64,000 nt of DNA from Streptomyces lanatus (GCF_014655715.1 NZ_BNBM01000007.1:186001-250000), one strand, 5' to 3'. Positions 26,490 to 35,510 are shown, counted from the first letter of the stretch. Notes: generated by a model not told the origin, from the sequence alone. A program made the numbers and translations.

Positions 26490-27430
26490 AGTTCGCGAGC
26501 TTCGTCCACGACGGAAAACGGCAGTCGGGAGTCGTCGCCGACGACCAACTCCACCCCTTCGAACACCCCGTCGACCTGCTGGACCTGATCGTGGAGGGCG
26601 AGGAGGCCCTGCGCGGGGCGGGAGAACGCGCTCTGACCGCCTCCCTGCCCGTGCCCCTGGCCGACGCGCGCCTGCTGCCGCCGATCCAGCCGCCCACCGT
26701 TCGCGACTACATGACCTTCGAGAGCCACGTCGAGGGAGTCGCGCGGGGATACGGCGACACCGTCCCCGAGGAGTGGTACGCCGCACCGGCGTTCTACTTC
26801 ACCAACCCCTACGCGGTGATCGGCGCCCACGACGATGTGCCGGTACCGCCGGGCTGCGGGCGCTTCGACTTCGAGCTGGAAGTCGCGGCCGTCATCGGCA
26901 AGGTGGGCCGGGACCTGCCCCCCGAGCAGGCCCGCGACCACATCCTCGGCTACACGATCCTCAACGACTGGTCCGCCCGCGACCTCCAGGGCCGCGAGAT
27001 GAGAGTCAAACTCGGCCCGGCCAAGGGCAAGGACACCTCCACCACCCTCGGCCCCTGGCTCGTCACCGCCGACGAACTCGAACCCCACCGCGACGCCGAC
27101 GGCTTCCTCGACCTCGCCCTCACCGTCGCCGTCAACGGCGAGACGATCGGACAGGACCGACTGGCCAACATGGCCTGGACGTTCGAGGAGATGGCCGCCT
27201 ACGCCTCCCGCGGCACCTGGATCCGCCCCGGCGACGTCCTGGGCTCCGGAACCTGCGGCAACGGCGGCTGCCTGGCCGAACTCTGGGGCCGGGGCGGCGT
27301 CCTGGAACCTCCGCCCCTTGTGCCCGGCGACACCGTCACCATGACGGTCGAGGGCATCGGCACCATCAGCAACACCGTTGTTGAGGGCGTCGCTCCCGTG
27401 CCGTTGGCCTCCGCCCGCCGCAGGAGCTGA
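26486..27430 (+). CDS. Fumarylacetoacetate hydrolase family protein
   Basis: 314 residues from GTG 26486. The C-terminal FAH domain begins near residue 70 (VRDYMTFESHVEG). Metal ligands are in FDFELEVAAVIG (ExE pattern) and ILNDWSARDLQ; GSGTCGNGG is the family's substrate-loop motif. Enzymes of this family cleave beta-diketones or isomerise/hydrate aromatic breakdown products. In an operon with an exporter and an MBL hydrolase, a catabolic or detoxifying role is likely, but the substrate cannot be read. Confidence 0.92.
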   Translation: MKFASFVHDGKRQSGVVADDQLHPFEHPVDLLDLIVEGEEALRGAGERALTASLPVPLADARLLPPIQPPTVRDYMTFESHVEGVARGYGDTVPEEWYAAPAFYFTNPYAVIGAHDDVPVPPGCGRFDFELEVAAVIGKVGRDLPPEQARDHILGYTILNDWSARDLQGREMRVKLGPAKGKDTSTTLGPWLVTADELEPHRDADGFLDLALTVAVNGETIGQDRLANMAWTFEEMAAYASRGTWIRPGDVLGSGTCGNGGCLAELWGRGGVLEPPPLVPGDTVTMTVEGIGTISNTVVEGVAPVPLASARRRS

Positions 27431-27457
27431 CTGGGCGGATTCTCTGGGGGTTCGGGG

Positions 27458-27548
27458 TCAGCCTGTGCTGCAGGAGACGGTTGGCCAGGTCCACTTGCCG
27501 TTGCCGTTCGGCTTGGCGGTCAGATGACCTTCGGCGGGGACTGTACGT
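27458..27548 (-). pseudogene. C-terminal remnant of a xylan/cellulose-binding module
   Basis: Downstream of the acetylxylan esterase stop, in another frame, the minus strand reads LTAKPNGNGKWTWPTVSCSTG and a stop. As I remember AxeA and XlnB, both end in a binding module with this WTWPxVSC motif. Most of the module between this piece and the catalytic domain is deleted. Confidence 0.7.
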
Positions 27549-28250
27549 TCATCGTGCGGCACCCGCCGCCGCTGCTGCCGTCGGAGCCACGGCGCGGCCG
27601 GTTTGCGGGGAGATCATGCCGGCGCACAGGCTACGGCTTGCCAGCCCCTGCGCGATGCGGGGAATGGCTGTGCGGGAGTTGGCGGCCCAGTCGTGCATGA
27701 GGATGACCTGGCCGCTGGTGAGCCGGCCGGCCGCTGCCACGATCGCGTCGGTGCTCGCGCCGTTCCAGTCCTGCGAGTCGACGTTCCAGATGATCTCGGT
27801 CAGGCCGTACTTGGTCGCGACGGCCTTCACCGTCGAGCTGGTCTCGCCGTACGGCGGCCGGAACAGCTTCGGCGTACCGCCGCCCGCGGCCGCGATGGCC
27901 TGCTGGGTCCGGGAGATCTCCGAGTCGATCGTCGCCTGACTCTGCTGGGCCAGATGCGGGTGGGTGTAACTGTGGTTGCCTACCCACATGCCGGCACTGA
28001 CCTGCGCCTTGACTTGGGCCGGGTAGGCGGCGGCGTACTGGCCCTGGTTGAACATCGTGGCCCGCAGCCCGTTCTGGGTGAGCGCGTTGAGCAGGGCCGG
28101 GGTGTTGCCGGACGGGCCGTCGTCGAAGGTGAGCCCGACGTATCCGTTGCAGGTGGCGGCCTGTGCCGGGGCGGCGGTGTCGACGGTGAGGGTGCCGGCG
28201 GCAGCGAGCGCGGCGACGACGAGTAGCGAGAGACGTGGTGTGGCTTTCAT
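27549..28250 (-). CDS. Secreted CE4 acetylxylan esterase, binding module lost
   Basis: 233 residues. Signal peptide to about 31 (TLTVDTAAPAQA), then a NodB-type deacetylase: TFDDGPS with Asp43/Asp44, NHSYTHPHL with metal ligands His93 and His97, RPPYGE at 131-136, WNVDSQDW and VILMHD. The catalytic domain is very close to what I recall of S. lividans AxeA. After AVAP the frame slips to an Ala-rich tail and stops, where AxeA has a Gly linker and binding module; part of that module remains out of frame. It removes acetyl groups from xylan outside the cell. It follows the xylanase gene. Confidence 0.88.
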   Translation of the reverse strand: MKATPRLSLLVVAALAAAGTLTVDTAAPAQAATCNGYVGLTFDDGPSGNTPALLNALTQNGLRATMFNQGQYAAAYPAQVKAQVSAGMWVGNHSYTHPHLAQQSQATIDSEISRTQQAIAAAGGGTPKLFRPPYGETSSTVKAVATKYGLTEIIWNVDSQDWNGASTDAIVAAAGRLTSGQVILMHDWAANSRTAIPRIAQGLASRSLCAGMISPQTGRAVAPTAAAAAGAAR

Positions 28251-28433
28251 GAGGAGCGGTCCTCCAGCCTGGGGGATTCGGAGGTAGGTGCCGGGGACTG
28301 GGACAGCCGGCACCGATGTTCCGGATGGAGAGGGGGCAGGGAGCCAGGTGCAGAGCGTCCCCACGGGCGGACGGCACGTTCGTCGTCACGGTCGCCGCGC
28401 GACCGCTGCTCCGCAGCCCCCCTCCGAACTGGC

Positions 28434-29102
28434 CTAGCTCACGGTGATGTTGGAGCTCCCGCTGCTCTGGTATCCCTCGGTGGCGAGGATCATGTAGTAG
28501 TTGAAGCTCCCCAGGCGCATTCCGGCGCGGGCCCAGGCATCGAAGTGGTTGCCGGTGGTGATGGCGCCACCGGTCCGCTTCGACTGCCGGACGCTCCAGT
28601 ACTGGTTGAACGTGCGGATGCCTTCGACCGACGGGGCGTTGTAGCGCGTGGTCTGGTAGATGTCGTACGTGCCGCCGTCGCTGGTGACGGCGCCCTTGTA
28701 CGTTCCCGTGGGCCGGTAGGTGCCCCAGCTGTCGACGATGTAGTACTCGACGAGCGGGTTCGACGTCCACCCGTAGAGAGTCAGGTAGCCGTTGCCGGAC
28801 GGGTTGAAGCTGCCGGAGTAGGTCACGGTCCGGCGTGAGCCGTTGCTCCAGCCCTTGCCGGCGACGAAGTTCCCGGTGTTCCGCCACGAGGTGCTGTAGT
28901 TGCCGCCGGAGTTCAGAGTCATGGAGACCGTGCCCTGGCTGTCCGTCCAGAACGAGTAGTAGTACCCGTTGTTGGTTCCGGTCTGGTTCGTGGTGATGAC
29001 CGTGGCCGCCTCGGCGGTGCCGGGCAGGGCCAACGTGGCTCCGGTGGCCAGCAGCAGGCTGCAGACGCTGCGGCGCGTCGGGTGTGCGGGTCCGTCGTTC
29101 AT
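28434..29102 (-). CDS. xlnB: Secreted GH11 endo-1,4-beta-xylanase (XlnB-like), catalytic domain only
   Basis: 222 residues. Tat/Sec-type signal ([20 protein letters not shown]) cut near 32, then a complete GH11 beta-jelly-roll: nucleophile Glu119 in [10 protein letters not shown] and acid/base Glu209 in [11 protein letters not shown]. It ends at NITVS directly followed by TAG; the XlnB I remember continues with a Gly linker and binding module. The 180 bases after the stop contain a Gly-rich piece and TVTTNVPSA in one frame, perhaps the module's remains. GGAGGAAG precedes ATG 29102. It cleaves xylan, together with the esterase downstream. Confidence 0.92.
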   Translation of the reverse strand: MNDGPAHPTRRSVCSLLLATGATLALPGTAEAATVITTNQTGTNNGYYYSFWTDSQGTVSMTLNSGGNYSTSWRNTGNFVAGKGWSNGSRRTVTYSGSFNPSGNGYLTLYGWTSNPLVEYYIVDSWGTYRPTGTYKGAVTSDGGTYDIYQTTRYNAPSVEGIRTFNQYWSVRQSKRTGGAITTGNHFDAWARAGMRLGSFNYYMILATEGYQSSGSSNITVS

Positions 29103-29198
29103 GAGCGTGCTTCCTCCTCGTCCTCGTGGTTGAGATCTGCCAACGGCGAACAGTTTTGGTATGGCCCTGCCAACTGTCAATAGTTTCGGTATTGATCC

Positions 29199-29339
29199 CG
29201 AAACATTCGTTCGGCCAGATGGCATTTTGTAGAGGCGTTTTACCTGCTTGTAGGCATAATCGATGGAGTGAATCGAGATGTTCGTCGCCGACCGCGATTG
29301 CGAGATCAAATTTCCAGATTCATCTCTTCGAATGTTTCG
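29199..29339. promoter_or_regulatory. Two copies of an 11-base near-palindrome upstream of the xylanase gene
   Basis: CGAAACATTCG at 29199-29209 and its reverse complement CGAATGTTTCG at 29329-29339. They differ at one base from CGAAACTTTCG, which I remember as a conserved regulatory palindrome ahead of Streptomyces xylanase genes. The first copy is 97 bases upstream of the xylanase start. The second sits within the longer palindrome CTTCGAA-TGT-TTCGAAG. Confidence 0.6.
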
Positions 29340-29436
29340 AAGGTCTCCGCCACATGCCAGAGGTGCGCATGGCCAGGGGCAGCGTGGCCCGGTGCACGCA
29401 AACGGCCCCGGATGAGGAGTCCGAGGCCGAGTGGAA

Positions 29437-29467
29437 CGCCGACCTGGGGAGGAACCCCAGGTCGGCG
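29437..29467. terminator. Strong stem-loop in the flank of partial tRNA copy 2
   Basis: A perfect 13-base stem (29437-29449 with 29455-29467) and an AGGAA loop, preceded by another hairpin at 29403-29429. The same pair of hairpins, in shorter form, flanks partial tRNA copy 1. They look like the terminator that follows tRNA genes. Confidence 0.7.
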
Positions 29468-29480
29468 ACGTAATGCATGG

Positions 29481-29522
29481 TGCCCCCGGCAGGATTCGAA
29501 CCTGCGGCACCCGCTTCAGGGG
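29481..29522 (-). repeat. Partial tRNA-Arg copy 2 (att site, diverged)
   Basis: Matches the 3' half of the tRNA-Arg(CCU) at 40453-40494 with about three substitutions. The word GGCTGTGACCTG follows at 29537-29548. The substitutions suggest it is older than copies 1 and 3. Its lower flank from about 29394 is homologous to the flank of copy 1 from 22727. Confidence 0.85.
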
Positions 29523-29740
29523 GTTTCTCTGGGCGGGGCTGTGACCTGCGGAGATGTCGGTCGTAGGGGGTCTGCCCCGGGAAGCACTTCTCCACGATTC
29601 TCGTGTGTTCCCGGGGAATCCCGGCCTCATGTGTGCTGAATCCGTTCCGCGCAGCCTGTGAGGCGGCCACCGCATCGCGACCTGGGCGCAGGGCGGATTC
29701 GTCACTGTTCGGAAGAATGCCGAGCCGGGACCCTTGTGAG

Positions 29741-30139
29741 CTACTTGCCGAGGACGACGGTGTTGTTACAGCCCTGTGTCGAGCCGAGGATGGTGGTCTG
29801 CGAGCCAGGCGAGCCCTCGCCGTTGGGCGAGTTGGCCTCCCGGCCGTTCTGGAACCCGGACTGGCCCTGTACGTCGATGTTCGCTTCGGTCGTCGAGCAT
29901 GTCGTGCTCTGGCTGATGAGGAGCGTCTGGCTCTCTTTCGTCTCGCTCTCCTTGCTTTGGTGCTTGTGTCCGTGTCCTTGCTTGTGTCCTTGTTTGTGTC
30001 CTTGCTTCTGCTCCTGCTTGTGTCCTTGCTTTTGCCCGTGTCCGTGCCCCTCCCCGTCGGCGTAGGCGGTGCCGGTGCCGAGGAAGCCGATGGCGCTGAG
30101 GAGGACGGCCACGACAGCGGTCTTGCGAGGCTTGCGCAT
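29741..30139 (-). CDS. Small secreted protein with His/Gln/Lys/Gly repeat region
   Basis: 132 residues. Signal peptide [20 protein letters not shown], cleaved after TAYA near 27. Next comes a low-complexity stretch built from GHKQ/GHGH units at about 30-62, with roughly ten His, which could bind metal ions. The C-terminal third, with [18 protein letters not shown] and [11 protein letters not shown], belongs to a family of small secreted Streptomyces proteins with two cysteines that I recall but whose function is unknown. The repeat is coded by tandem TGTCCTTG-like units and may vary in length. Confidence 0.75.
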   Translation of the reverse strand: MRKPRKTAVVAVLLSAIGFLGTGTAYADGEGHGHGQKQGHKQEQKQGHKQGHKQGHGHKHQSKESETKESQTLLISQSTTCSTTEANIDVQGQSGFQNGREANSPNGEGSPGSQTTILGSTQGCNNTVVLGK

Positions 30140-30555
30140 GTCTTCTCCGAGCGTTGAAGCGGACGTCTACGCGATCCGCCACGTCATAAGATGACGAGAG
30201 GTTAATGCGCAAATGCCCGATATCCTCTCGTCGGCACGCCGGATCGTCTGACTGACGAGCAAGGGTGTCGGCCCCACGGCCGACCCAAGTTCCCTGTACG
30301 ACAAAGGCGTCGCGAAGCCGAATGCGGACGTAGGCGCTCCGCGCAGAACCACCCGTGTGGCCGCGCCATGAGCGCGGGGCGGCCCAGGCTCTTCGCCACT
30401 GACGCAGGGCGCCGACGAAACTCCCGTGCAGCGTCGACGAGTTCGTCTCGCGACGGCGCCCATCCCTACGATGTCCTGCGCCGCGTACGGCGGGAAATGA
30501 TCTTCGATGTTCACGGCGGGCCACAGATGTGGGTGGGAGACCAACGCGTTGCGCG
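30140..30555. other. 416 bases without a recognisable gene
   Basis: Upstream region of the small secreted protein, between it and partial tRNA copy 3. Open frames exist on the minus strand but show no motif. The 100 bases nearest the gene are AT-richer and probably contain its promoter. Confidence 0.45.
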
Positions 30556-30595
30556 CCCCGGCAGGATTCGAACCTGCGACACCCGCTTTAGGAGA
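30556..30595 (-). repeat. Partial tRNA-Arg copy 3 (att site)
   Basis: 40 bases identical to 40456-40495 of the tRNA-Arg(CCU) gene. GGCTGTGACCTG follows at 30609-30620. Unlike copies 1 and 2, its lower flank lacks the tRNA-type terminator hairpins. The decayed DUF3631 gene ends a short distance above it and points toward it. Confidence 0.88.
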
Positions 30596-30673
30596 TTTCT
30601 CCAGGCAGGGCTGTGACCTGTGGAAACGGCGAGAGTAACCTGTCCCGCCTGGGAAATGCCCCCTCCGTGGTTC

Positions 30674-32090
30674 TCAGCTGTTCGCCGGGGTTCCCGTCCT
30701 CACATGTGCCGTATGTGTTCCTCCTGGTGAACGCGGTATTCGCGCAGGTGCGGCTGGCGCAGACGACGACGCGTCGTAGGAGTCTGCGCGGTGCTCGGCG
30801 ACGGTCTGGTGGCCGCCGTATCGGTAGGCTCCCCGGCTGGCCGACCCCAGCGCCCCCTCGGCGTCGGATGCTTCCGCCTCCTCTTGGGCGGAGGCCGGGT
30901 AATGACTCCTTACCTGACAACTTGCTGCGCTGTGTGGGGCTGCGGTGATGTGCGTCTTGGCCTGTCTGCCCTTGTCGAACCGGTAGTTGGCCGAGCCGAT
31001 GCCGAAGTCCCGCAGCATGGTGCCCAGGTGGTAGGAGCTCAGCCCGCTGGCACCATGCTCCGCTCAGGGGGCGTCGGGGTCCTGGACCAGGGCGGGCACC
31101 AGATCCAGGGTGGACAGGGCCCTCGGGGTCGCCGCGTGCCTCGAAGATGCGGTGGATGTCGCGCAGCAGTCGCGTCTTCAGGCTGGTCTGTTCGTCCTGG
31201 ACGGCCTCGTAGCGGGTCATCGCCGCACGGGCGCGCGCGGGCCAGTGACCGCCGGCCAGGTCCGGCGGTGATCACCAGCGGTTCCCAGGCGTCCGCCGCC
31301 CGGTCCTGTACCGGCATCGCCGGCACCATGCGGCCGGCCGTGCCGCGCAGCGGTGACAGCCAGGCGGCCAGCCGGTCACGCAGCGCGTTGAGTTCGGGTA
31401 CCGAGAAGCGCGAGCGGAACCGGGCGACCTTCTCGCCCGGCTTGCGCTTCTGCATCCGCAGCACGACCGCCCAGTCCATGATCGTGTCCGGTAGGTCACC
31501 GATACCCGCGGGCGCGGCCATCGCGAAGGTGGGATACGCGGTGGGCTTGTGCCCGGGACCGGAGATGCGCCAGGCGGGCCGGTTGCGCTGATGCCCGGCG
31601 TTGAGCAGGCCGCGCAGGTCCTCATTGTCGCCCGTCTTGGGCCGAAGACGGTGTCGGCCTCGTCCACCAGCAGGTGGGCGGGTTCTTGCCGATGACGTGG
31701 AAGACGACCGCCGGGGAAGTGTTCACCGTCATCATCGGCTGGTGGACGGTCTCGTGGAGCACGTCCAGAACCCGGGACTTGCCGCACCCCTTCGTCGGCC
31801 CGACCACCGCCAGACGCGGCGCGTGCTGCAAAGCGGTCTGGATGTGCGTGGCCGCCACCACAGCGTGATCGCCGTCAGTGCCTCCTCACTCGACAGCACC
31901 ACGTACTTGCCGATCGCCGCCCGCAACTGGTCCAGCACCCCGTGAGCCGACGGGACAGGTCCCCTGCTGGGCGGTCCCCGCCACGGGACCGTCGGTCCCC
32001 ACCGGCGGGCGGGGACCGTGATCGCAGTCCCCATCACGGTCCCCATCGCGGTCCTCGTCACGGTTCCCAGGCCCGGCGGCCGTCTCTCGG
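30674..32090 (-). pseudogene. DUF3631 P-loop protein of an integrative element, multiply frameshifted
   Basis: Reading across frames on the minus strand gives a DUF3631 protein: LDQLRAAIGKYVVLSSEEAL, Walker A in VVGPTKGCGKSRVLDVL, VFHVIGKNPPT, LLVDEADTVFGP, MAAPAGIGDLPDTIMDWAVVL, SPLRGTAGRMVPAMPVQDRA, EQTSLKTRLLRDIHRIFEA and FGIGSANYRFDKG. At least four frame changes are needed. Such genes belong to actinomycete integrative and conjugative elements and plasmids. Its 3' end faces partial tRNA copy 3, so it is most likely part of the element that used this site. Confidence 0.8.
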
Positions 32091-32200
32091 GGACCGACCC
32101 CCGATTTCAGGCCGTTGGCCTGCGCGTTTGAGTCCGAGGGCACACGATGCCCGCCGTCGCTCTGGCACCTCTCCGGCCCCCCCCGTACGCACAACGGCTG

Positions 32201-32760
32201 TCAGCCGTGCTCGTTGATCCGGCGCAGAAACGCCCGTGTGCGCGCGTGGTCGGGGTCGGTCATGAGTTTCTCCGGAGGGCCTTCCTCCAGGATGACGCCC
32301 TGGTCGAACATGACAAGGCGGTCGGCAGCGGAGCGGGCGAAGCCCATCTCGTGGGTGACGACGATCATCGTCGTGCCGTCCTCGGCCAACTCCTTCATCA
32401 CCTCGATGACCTCCCCGACCATCTCCGGGTCAAGGGCGCTGGTCGGCTCGTCGAAGAGCATCAGGGCCAGCTTCATGGCGAGGGCGCGAGCAATGGCGAC
32501 GCGTTGCTGCTGACCTCCGGACAGGGCGGACGGCCGCGCCGACGCCTTGTGGGCGAGGCCGACCCTCGCCAGCAGGGCGTGCGCCCGTTCGCGCGCCTCA
32601 GCCTTCGACAGGCCGAGGACCTTCGCCGGGGCCACGGCCACGTTCTCCAGGGCCGTGAGGTGCGGGAAGAGGTTGAAGCGCTGGAAGACGAAGCCGATGT
32701 CGCGGCGGCGCTCGGCGACGACCTTCGGCCGTTCCTCGACCAGCCGCTCGGAGCCGGGCC
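32201..32760 (-). pseudogene. Polar amino-acid ABC transporter ATPase, 5' truncated
   Basis: About 185 residues of a GlnQ/HisP-type ATPase remain: [22 protein letters not shown] (Q-loop), signature LSGGQQQR, Walker [16 protein letters not shown]-loop VVTHEMGFA. The N-terminal third with Walker A is absent; upstream the frame runs into an unrelated oxidoreductase fragment near 32760. Without Walker A it cannot hydrolyse ATP. Confidence 0.85.
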
Positions 32761-33314
32761 GGTATCCCACCGGGCGGCCGTGCAATCCGGCCCGTTGTAT
32801 CCCGGCGGACCGCGGTAACCGGTGTGTCCAGATGTACCCGAGCTCCATAGGTACGAGCGCCCGCGACCAGCCGCTCGGTCACGCCCACCGAGTCGACAGC
32901 GCCGTCACCCGGCGCCCAGACAGCCCACTCTGGAGGCTGCCGAAGGGTGGGCTCGAGCGTCGCCACGGTGGCCGCGTCCACGATCGTCTGCCCGGGCCCG
33001 GCGTCCGGCGCACTGTCCTCCCTGGTCCAGCTCAGCGAGCCGGATCAGGTCACCGGGAGCCCCGGCAACTCGGCCCCGAGTCGGTGGTACTCCGCCGTTG
33101 CGGTGGCCCGCAGCCCGGCGGCCGGACCTTTACGCAGGCCAGACGCTCCGACCCAGGCGAACGAGTCCACCGTCACGCCGGCGCCGGGCCGCCCGGCGTC
33201 GACCAACGTCACAGTGGCGCCCGCCCGGGCGGCGTGATAGGCCACCGATGCGCCGACAATGCCGGCGCCGACGACGACCAAGTTCCGACCTGCCAGTGGG
33301 CTCAACACGTTCAC
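32760..33314 (-). pseudogene. FAD-dependent oxidoreductase (DAO type), truncated and frameshifted
   Basis: From a GTG at 33314 the minus strand reads NLVVVGAGIVGASVAYHAARAG, a FAD-binding Rossmann motif GxGxxG, on to YHRLGAELPGLPVT and a stop; the sequence continues in another frame with VATLEPTLRQPPEWAVWAPGDGAVD and ends near 32790 in [10 protein letters not shown]. The C-terminal half is missing and replaced by the ABC ATPase fragment. It follows the sugar permease gene by five bases, so it was probably the last gene of that operon. Confidence 0.8.
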
Positions 33315-33318
33315 GACG

Positions 33319-34308
33319 TTATTCCTTGACGGCTCCGGCATTGGCGTCCTGCACGAAGTAGCGCTGGAAGCAGAAGAAGAGGGCCGCGACAGGCAGGGTG
33401 GACAGCAGGGCCGCCGCCAGTTTCAGCGGGTACTGCGTGCCGCCGCCGAGGCCGCCGGAGACGAGCCGGGCGAGGCCGGTGGTGAGAGTCTCGTACTGGC
33501 TGGACTGGGTGGCCACCAGGAAGTGGGTGAACTCGTTCCACGAGCCCTGGAAGGAGAGGATCGTGAGGGTGATCAGAGCGGGGCGGGCCATCGGCAGGAC
33601 CACCGACCAGAAGATGCGGAAGACGCCGGCGCCGTCGACGCGTGCGGCCTCCTCCACCTCGCGTGGGATCGACTCGAAGAACTGCTTCATGATGAAGATG
33701 CCCGCCGCGTCGACCAGCAGCGGCAGGATCATGCCGGTGTAGGTGTCGAAGAGCCCGAAGGTGTTGAGCACCAGGAACCGCGGGATCAGCAGGGCGATAC
33801 CGGGCACCGCCATGACGGCGATGATGAAACCGAACAGCAGGGTGCGGCCGGGGAAGCGCAGCCGGGCCAGGGCGTAGCCGGCCATCGCGTCGAACAACAC
33901 CCGTCCGGTGGTGACGACGACGGCGATGAACGCCGAGTTGCCCAGCCAGCGCAGGAAGGGCACACCGTCGCCGGCCTGGCTGAGCCCGAACAGGCGCTGG
34001 TAGGCCGCGGTGGTGGGGGTGGTCGGGATCAGGCCGAGGGGGTGCGCGGCCGCGTCGGGGTCGGTCTTGAACCCGGTCACCAGCTGGATCGCGAACGGCA
34101 TGAGGTACAGCAGTCCGACCGCGGCCACCGCCGTGTATCCGAGGATCCGCAGCGGCACCGGGAAGCGGCCGAGCACGGGAAGTCCCTGCGACCGTCCGGA
34201 CTTGGCGGCCCTGGTTCGTACGGGCCTGGTGGTCGTCGTTCGCTCGGACTCGGCGGTCAGCGTTTGTACGGGCTCGGCGTTCGTCGTGCGTACGGACTTC
34301 GAGGTCAT
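33319..34308 (-). CDS. Carbohydrate ABC transporter permease (MalG type)
   Basis: 329 residues. After a hydrophilic Thr/Arg-rich N-terminus of about 50 residues there are six membrane segments (LGYTAVAAVGLLYLMPFAI is the first). The cytoplasmic EAA loop is EEAARVDGAGVFRIFWSVVLPMARPAL, the contact site for the ATPase. Its start overlaps the stop of the upstream MalF-type gene by four bases. Works with the permease and binding protein upstream to import a sugar or oligosaccharide; the ATPase is not encoded here and is probably the shared MsiK. Confidence 0.93.
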   Translation of the reverse strand: MTSKSVRTTNAEPVQTLTAESERTTTTRPVRTRAAKSGRSQGLPVLGRFPVPLRILGYTAVAAVGLLYLMPFAIQLVTGFKTDPDAAAHPLGLIPTTPTTAAYQRLFGLSQAGDGVPFLRWLGNSAFIAVVVTTGRVLFDAMAGYALARLRFPGRTLLFGFIIAVMAVPGIALLIPRFLVLNTFGLFDTYTGMILPLLVDAAGIFIMKQFFESIPREVEEAARVDGAGVFRIFWSVVLPMARPALITLTILSFQGSWNEFTHFLVATQSSQYETLTTGLARLVSGGLGGGTQYPLKLAAALLSTLPVAALFFCFQRYFVQDANAGAVKE

Positions 34309-35504
34309 CGTTTCCTCCCGGGGCGGGCGGTGCGCTCACGGAGCGCGTATCGCTGCAGGCCGGTCATGGTGAGGATCAGTGCGAGCAGGAGGAAGGCGAT
34401 GGCCGCGCCCTGGCCGAAGTCGGCGTCGCCGAAGGCGGCCGAGTAGGACAGGAACGCAGGTGTGAGTGTGGTGTTGCCGGGGGCGCCCTGGCTCATGACG
34501 TACACCTGGTCGAAGACCTGCCAGGTACCGATCGTCCCCAGGGTGAGGACGAGGAAGAGGACGGGCCGCAAGGCGGGCAGCGTCACATGGCGCAGCATCT
34601 CGAAGCGGTTCACGCCCTCGATGGCGGCCGACTCCTCCAGCTCGCGGGGGATGTTCTGGAGCGCCGCGAGGAAGATCAGCATGAAGGTGCCGGAGGTCGT
34701 CCACACGGAGAGCGCGATGATCGTGCACATCGCGACGGACGGTCCGGACAGCCACTCGAACCAGGACAGTCCCATGAAGGAGTGGTCAGCCAGAACACCG
34801 GCCGGGCGGTTGGGGTCGACTATGCCCAGGCCGCCCAGCAGGAGGGAGAGGACTCCACGTGGGTCGGTGAACCAGTTCGGACCCTTCACTCCGATCCAGG
34901 ACAGCAGGGTGTTGACGGCTCCGCTGCCCTGGAACAGGAAGAGGAAGATGGTGGAGACCGCGATCGAGCTGGTCACCGAGGGGAAGAAGAACGTGGTGCG
35001 CAGGGCGCCCCGGCCACGCAGCATCCGCTGGTTGACGATGAGAGCCAGTCCCAGCGCGAGCACGGTCTGCAGCGGCACGGTCAGCAGCACGTAGTAGAAG
35101 TTGTTGCGCAGCGAGGTCGCGAAGAGGGTGCGGTCGAGGCCGTCCTGGGTGAGCAGGTCCCGGTAGTTGTCGAGCCCGACGAAGTCTGCCTGCCCGCTGA
35201 AGGGGTTGGACTGGCCGTCCCAGTCCAGCAGGCTCACCCAGAGTGCCATCAGCGTCGGCAGGACGAGGAACAGGCCGAGGACGATCACCATGGGGCTGAC
35301 GAACAGCCAGCCCCAGACCCCTTCGGCGCGGCGCCCCACACGCGGGGCGGGCTTGGCGTGGGGCGCCGCTGCCGGGCCGGGCCCGCCGGGCGCGTCAGGT
35401 TCGCTCGGCGAGCCGGCCGTCGTGGAGCCGCCGCCGGTCACCGCGGGTGCGGTGCCGCCGGCAGGCTCGGCAGGCATGGGAGATATGGGGGGTACGGGAG
35501 ACAT
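34305..35504 (-). CDS. Carbohydrate ABC transporter permease (MalF type)
   Basis: 399 residues. A Pro/Gly/Ala-rich N-terminal tail of about 60 residues precedes the first helix (GWLFVSPMVIVLGLFLVLPT). The EAA loop is EESAAIEGVNRFEMLRHVTLPALRPV. It lies between the binding-protein gene (six bases away) and the second permease gene (four-base overlap), so all three are one operon read on the minus strand. Partner of the MalG-type permease. Confidence 0.93.
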   Translation of the reverse strand: MSPVPPISPMPAEPAGGTAPAVTGGGSTTAGSPSEPDAPGGPGPAAAPHAKPAPRVGRRAEGVWGWLFVSPMVIVLGLFLVLPTLMALWVSLLDWDGQSNPFSGQADFVGLDNYRDLLTQDGLDRTLFATSLRNNFYYVLLTVPLQTVLALGLALIVNQRMLRGRGALRTTFFFPSVTSSIAVSTIFLFLFQGSGAVNTLLSWIGVKGPNWFTDPRGVLSLLLGGLGIVDPNRPAGVLADHSFMGLSWFEWLSGPSVAMCTIIALSVWTTSGTFMLIFLAALQNIPRELEESAAIEGVNRFEMLRHVTLPALRPVLFLVLTLGTIGTWQVFDQVYVMSQGAPGNTTLTPAFLSYSAAFGDADFGQGAAIAFLLLALILTMTGLQRYALRERTARPGRKR

Positions 35505-35510
35505 GGCGGC

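Noticed and set aside
29930-30060. Short regularly spaced repeats resembling a small CRISPR array
   Set aside because: The units are 8-12 bases with no spacers and translate to an in-frame GHKQ-type protein repeat.
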